Shown here piece by piece: positions 60,182-64,000 of a DNA stretch of 64,000 nt (positions are counted from its first letter, which is position 1; each line of letters begins with the position of its first letter). This DNA is from Anaerolineales bacterium. Lineage in GTDB: Bacteria; Chloroflexota; Anaerolineae; Anaerolineales; UBA4823. The stretch covers positions 368,357-432,356 of the forward strand of contig JANXBJ010000001.1 in the NCBI GenBank assembly GCA_025057645.1, in the 5' to 3' direction. The notes beneath the pieces are model-generated. The model was not told the origin of the DNA and did not search any database. It saw nothing but the letters and a program-made list of their open reading frames with translations. The translations under genes were made by a program, and so were the position numbers.

Positions 60182-63100
60182 ATGGCTTCTGTTGTTAATG
60201 TATGGCTCTTAACCCTCTTGGCGCTTGTTCTGGCGATCGGAATTGACCTATACCTGATGAAAGTCTTGGGGGCTTGGATTCAAAAAAGGCTCAAGGAGAG
60301 TGGAGCACCCAAGGAGGCTGTATATATCTTCGGCGCTTATTCGCCACTCTTGACCTGGTTGAAGTCCTTTTGGAGTCTTTCTGCTCGGACAGAGATCGTT
60401 TCTTCTCCTCGGGAAGAGATCGAAAAGCAACCTAGTGCTGGGGAGTCTCCACCCGTGGCAGCAGAGCATGCTCTTAGCTGGAGTCCTTTGTCCTGGTTGG
60501 AACAGCGTGGAGAGGGATTCCAAGTGTTTCTGTTGCTACTCGGAGTGCTTCTCTTTTGTCGGGGGATTTTGAGCTTTCGTACCGACCTGCAGTTGCCTGG
60601 CAATGAGAGTGAATACTTTCAATACATAGTCCAATTTTTCATCCAAAGCCTTCTTTGGGATCACCAGTTTCCGGTATGGAATCCGTACCTGCACACCGGA
60701 TTACCTTATTTGGCGGATCCGTTTCTGCATATCTACAATCCGGTCGTAACCATTCCTTGCTTGTTGTTAGGCGTGCGGGTGGGTTATCGCATCGCACTCG
60801 TGTTGAGTTATTTCCTTGCTGCAGTTGGAATGATGAAGCTGGGGAGGGCTTTTGGGTTTGGCAAAGTGGTCAGCCTTTGGTTGGGATTCATGTATGCCTT
60901 TGCCGGGCAACCGACAGCCCATTTTTTTCAGGGGCAATACGTTTTTATCTTCAGTTTTGCTTGGATCCCGTGGGTATTTTATTACCTAGTGCGATTTACA
61001 CAAACAAGAAGGATTGAGAAGTTAGTCTATTTTGCCTTAGCGTATGCATTGCTTTACTACAGCGGGAATGCCTACTATACTTTCTTGATTTCCTGGTTGA
61101 TCTTGATCTTCTTCCTTTTCTTCCTTTTTGGTGTCTCTCTTCGGCCTCTTAGAATTAAGGTGGATGGTAAGTTTGCCGTTGCGCTCCTAGCGGCGTTGGC
61201 TTTATGGGGGGGGTTGATTGCGGTTCATTTTTTGCCAATGCTTCAATTTCGTCCCTATATTAGTAAAGGACTAGATGTCTTGGGTTCCCACACCCCTCTC
61301 CAGATTTGGTTGGATTACACCTCAAAGGATACTTTTCGTCAGGACGCTTATTCGGTTTTGCCTGCGAGGGAGGAATATTATGCCTATATAGGATATGTAC
61401 CCTTTGCAGCGCTGCTATTGCTCCCCTTCGGTTGGAAAAGAGGGAGACGCCGTTGGATTTTTTACTGGGTGATGGTGCTTATTTTTGTGGTTCTGTGGAT
61501 CGATCTCGATCGGATGCCCTGGCGTGATGCCTACTACAGAACTTATCTCTGGAGTCAGTTCCGTTACGTTATCCGTCCGTTAATTTTTGGGAGTCTGGCA
61601 ATCTTGCTGCTCGGTGCATTTGGTATCGATGCGGTTTGGAAGGGGTTTGTCTATGAGATGCAATGTGATGGAGCACAGGGCAGTAATAAGCTAAAAAGGC
61701 TGATAAGTTCCTTCGGGGTTTTGGGACTGAGCGCTTTGATGTTCCTTGGAGTTTTCGACACTCTTTGGACAAATAGCAAGCATCTCCTTTTACAGGAAGA
61801 TAACCTCACTGCCTATCGGATCGTCAGATGGATGCGCGAGCACGACTCTTCTGAGTATTACGTGCGCCATAATCCTGTTGGTAGTTGGCATTTGGCGATG
61901 CTCAGCTCACAAGTGAGGTTTATCGATGCTTGGTATCACTGGATGGATATCCGGCGGATCGATGCTGCTGAACGACTAAACCGGAGACCGGTTCAAGCAA
62001 GGCCGCATTACGTGATCCAGTCCGTTGATGCCCCCCCTCCAGAGGGGAGACTTCAGTTAATCTATCAGATGGACGGAACGGTCATCTATAAAGTTCTCGA
62101 CAGCCTGCCTATAGCCTTTAAGGTTAATGAACAGACTCTTCTGGCGAATTCAGATGCGGAATTGAGCAAGGAGGAGGTTGAGCCCCTGACGCCCCTTTTT
62201 GTGAAAACCGATGCTGTCGAAATCATCGCTCACGGCAGCGCAAAGGATGTCCTCGTTGTTCTGGTCACTCATTATCCCGGGTGGCAAGTCCAGGTTGATG
62301 GGCGGAAGGCTAAATTGGAGAGCGTAAGCGGTTACTTGGCAGTGAGAATGCGAGAGGGCATTCATAAGTACCGCTTTGAGTTTCGGCCCACCGTATTCTA
62401 CTTAGGGCTTTTAATCAGCCTGATGAGTTTTGGAATCGGTTTGTTTGTCATCCGCTCCGAGGTTGCGGCGTGGCTGTGGAAGGTAAAGAGCCTAATGTTT
62501 GAACTGCGAGACTTCTGGGGTAGGATCAAGGATCAGGCTAACCGGTGGGGACAAACCCAATCCGTTTTCAATCCTGCGGTTTTTCACCGAGGGGCGTTCT
62601 TGCTGAGAAGCAATGCGACCTTTGAGGAGGGATACGAAGCGGACTTGGTGGTCCTGCCAAAGCGGGATAACAAGACTCAGGTTCCTGTGTTATGGGCTGC
62701 TTGGAAGCAGGTGACCTGGCTGTTGATCCGTAGCTCACTTAGCGAGGTCTCCTTACCCTCGATCCTTTTTGCCTTCGCTCTTCTAATTTACTTAGGCATG
62801 CGGACAGTTCGCTTGGCAGACTTTCCCATCTACTTTTTCACCGACGAAGCGATCCAAACTGCCTCTGCAGCAGAACTGGTTCGAGATGGATTTTACGGGC
62901 CTGGGAGAGTCTTCTTGCCCACTTATTTTCCCAATGGTTCATACTGGAATCTCAGTGTGAGTGTCTATGTGCAAGTTATCCCCTATCTGTTGTTTGGGAA
63001 ATCGGTGTTTGTAACGCGATTCACCTCGCTGTTGTTGTCGGGATTATTGATTTTGATTTTAGTTAGTGCTTTACGACAAACGATCTGCCCAAGGGCTTGG

Positions 63101-64000
63101 TGGAGCTTGCTCTTGTTCCTCGCGGTGACTCCAACTTGGTTCTTGCATTCGCGCACTGCGTTTGAGACGGTTTTGTTTTGCGGGTTTTACGCTGGGTTCT
63201 TAGGTGCATATTTGCTCTACATACAACGATCTCCGAAATATCTCTACCTGGCTATTCTCATGGCCGCCTTAGGGTTTTACACCTACAGCCCGGGTCAAGT
63301 GATCCTCGCTGTAACTGCAGTTGCTTTATTTGCTCTTGATTTTCGTTACCATTGGCAAAACCGCTCTTACTTGGGAAAAGGTTTTTGGCTGATTCTTCTT
63401 CTGGCGATCCCCTATTTCCGCTTTTTATCCTACCATCAAGAAGCTCCATTCCAACATCTGCGCAATCTGGATTCCTACTGGTTCTATGATCTCCCTCTAG
63501 TAGCCAAAATTTGGCGCTATGTTAGAGAGTATTTGATGGGCTTAAACCCCTATTATTGGTTCTGGCCGCATTCGATTGACCTGAATCGCCATACTATGAA
63601 GGGCTACGGACACCTAGGGCTGTGGAACTTGCCTCTTATTGTGTTAGGTTTGACTGTGGTGCTTCGCCAGCGGCGCAACCCACCCTATCGGGTCTTTCTG
63701 GTGGCTCTGCTTGCAGTCCCTAGCGGGGCCGCTCTGGTAGGGGTGGGGGTAACCCGCTTATTAGCAATGGCTATTCCTGCAGCGGTTCTGGCTGCTTTGG
63801 GCTGGGAGTGGGTACTTTCCGCTATTCAAGTGACGCGTTGGCAAAAACTGGCGCAGACGGTGTTGTTCGTTCTCCTGAGTGGTGTTTCCTTGACCATGAC
63901 AGTGGACAGTTTGCGCAACGGGCCGACTTGGTATCAGGATTATGGGTTGTATGGGATGCAGTATGGGGCTCGCCAGATTTTTGAGCAAAAAGTTCCTCAA
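60182..64000 (+). CDS. Giant membrane protein: YfhO-like plus PMT-like GT-C modules (3' truncated by window)
   Basis: One uninterrupted frame of 1273 codons from ATG 60182 to the window end, with no stop. Residues 1-35 form a helix and 35-115 a soluble linker. Residues about 116-765 resemble YfhO: NESEYFQYIVQFF near residue 140, HTGLPYLADPFLHIYNP, many hydrophobic segments, and the ending YPGWQVQVDGRKAK with FEFRPTVFYLG. A linker of about 110 residues follows. From about 870 a second GT-C module of PMT/ArnT type begins, with an acidic motif at Asp888-Glu889 (YFFTDEAIQ) and many helices, including FYTYSPGQVILAV. Both modules are lipid-linked-sugar glycosyltransferase types. ATG choice is tentative; TTG at 60164 is in frame. 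It starts 32 bases after the acyl-CoA dehydrogenase. Substrate unknown. Confidence 0.82.
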   Translation, partial: MASVVNVWLLTLLALVLAIGIDLYLMKVLGAWIQKRLKESGAPKEAVYIFGAYSPLLTWLKSFWSLSARTEIVSSPREEIEKQPSAGESPPVAAEHALSWSPLSWLEQRGEGFQVFLLLLGVLLFCRGILSFRTDLQLPGNESEYFQYIVQFFIQSLLWDHQFPVWNPYLHTGLPYLADPFLHIYNPVVTIPCLLLGVRVGYRIALVLSYFLAAVGMMKLGRAFGFGKVVSLWLGFMYAFAGQPTAHFFQGQYVFIFSFAWIPWVFYYLVRFTQTRRIEKLVYFALAYALLYYSGNAYYTFLISWLILIFFLFFLFGVSLRPLRIKVDGKFAVALLAALALWGGLIAVHFLPMLQFRPYISKGLDVLGSHTPLQIWLDYTSKDTFRQDAYSVLPAREEYYAYIGYVPFAALLLLPFGWKRGRRRWIFYWVMVLIFVVLWIDLDRMPWRDAYYRTYLWSQFRYVIRPLIFGSLAILLLGAFGIDAVWKGFVYEMQCDGAQGSNKLKRLISSFGVLGLSALMFLGVFDTLWTNSKHLLLQEDNLTAYRIVRWMREHDSSEYYVRHNPVGSWHLAMLSSQVRFIDAWYHWMDIRRIDAAERLNRRPVQARPHYVIQSVDAPPPEGRLQLIYQMDGTVIYKVLDSLPIAFKVNEQTLLANSDAELSKEEVEPLTPLFVKTDAVEIIAHGSAKDVLVVLVTHYPGWQVQVDGRKAKLESVSGYLAVRMREGIHKYRFEFRPTVFYLGLLISLMSFGIGLFVIRSEVAAWLWKVKSLMFELRDFWGRIKDQANRWGQTQSVFNPAVFHRGAFLLRSNATFEEGYEADLVVLPKRDNKTQVPVLWAAWKQVTWLLIRSSLSEVSLPSILFAFALLIYLGMRTVRLADFPIYFFTDEAIQTASAAELVRDGFYGPGRVFLPTYFPNGSYWNLSVSVYVQVIPYLLFGKSVFVTRFTSLLLSGLLILILVSALRQTICPRAWWSLLLFLAVTPTWFLHSRTAFETVLFCGFYAGFLGAYLLYIQRSPKYLYLAILMAALGFYTYSPGQVILAVTAVALFALDFRYHWQNRSYLGKGFWLILLLAIPYFRFLSYHQEAPFQHLRNLDSYWFYDLPLVAKIWRYVREYLMGLNPYYWFWPHSIDLNRHTMKGYGHLGLWNLPLIVLGLTVVLRQRRNPPYRVFLVALLAVPSGAALVGVGVTRLLAMAIPAAVLAALGWEWVLSAIQVTRWQKLAQTVLFVLLSGVSLTMTVDSLRNGPTWYQDYGLYGMQYGARQIFEQKVPQ

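Noticed and set aside
1-64000. Search for CRISPR arrays, insertion sequences, phage genes, rRNA and complete tRNA genes
   Set aside because: None was seen: no regularly spaced repeats, no transposase or integrase motifs, and no complete cloverleaf with a T-arm in the gaps between genes.

Overview
The window looks like chromosomal DNA of a Chloroflexota bacterium, most likely from the Anaerolineae. This is inferred from gene content and not from a marker-gene search. The pointers are a DUF951 protein, an MGDG-synthase-like glycosyltransferase, the DUF3090 / SCO1664-like kinase / phosphomutase trio, an archaeal-style mevalonate segment, a membrane-bound ferritin and many short tandem operons with ATGA overlaps. 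I see no rRNA, complete tRNA, CRISPR array, transposase or prophage gene. Coding density is very high and nothing looks recently acquired.

Layout. 1-3832: end of a surface-polysaccharide cluster (bi-domain oxidoreductase, heparinase-like protein, GT4 glycosyltransferase). 4080-6276: a tightly coupled trio (dehydrogenase-like protein, MobA-like nucleotidyltransferase, PAP2 phosphatase). 6242-9623 on the minus strand: sugar-phosphate isomerase, rsmI, a glycolipid-type glycosyltransferase and DUF951. 9771-13162: site-2 protease, HD hydrolase, TyrA-like dehydrogenase, Kbl/BioF-type transferase. 13759-18681: peptide ABC importer whose binding protein appears circularly permuted. 18727-23468: coaE fused to a GNAT-like domain, cdaA, cdaR, der. 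23517-25876: deoC, a YgiT-type zinc finger, a NUDIX hydrolase and a LysM lipoprotein. 26188-29070: a complete four-subunit 2-oxoacid:ferredoxin oxidoreductase. 29231-32095 on the minus strand: HMG-CoA reductase, HMG-CoA synthase and DUF35 protein.

32456-40374: GAF sensor kinase, TrmH-type methyltransferase, RarA, then the histidine phosphatase, DUF3090 and SCO1664-like trio with a membrane ferritin inserted on the opposite strand, then homoserine dehydrogenase. 40585-46107 on the minus strand: an ABC-2 exporter followed by ogt, a thiolase and an ornithine-cyclodeaminase-family protein. 46408-50329: MurJ, a divergent PAP2 protein and the xseA/xseB exonuclease VII genes with a small membrane protein between them. 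50474-54756: HIT hydrolase behind a possible attenuator, then thiolase, 3-hydroxyacyl-CoA dehydrogenase and a GMC oxidoreductase. 54927-58778 on the minus strand: gatCAB and a CBS protein. 58981-64000: acyl-CoA dehydrogenase, then a very large membrane protein that joins a YfhO-like and a PMT-like GT-C module and runs off the window.

Taken together the genes suggest a heterotroph that imports peptides, oxidises 2-oxoacids to acyl-CoA with ferredoxin, handles beta-oxidation-type CoA intermediates, makes isoprenoids through mevalonate and may signal with c-di-AMP. The best leads for new biology are the permuted binding protein, the fused GT-C protein, the CoaE-GNAT fusion, the mevalonate operon without its thiolase, the kinase/phosphomutase trio and the possible attenuator before the HIT gene.
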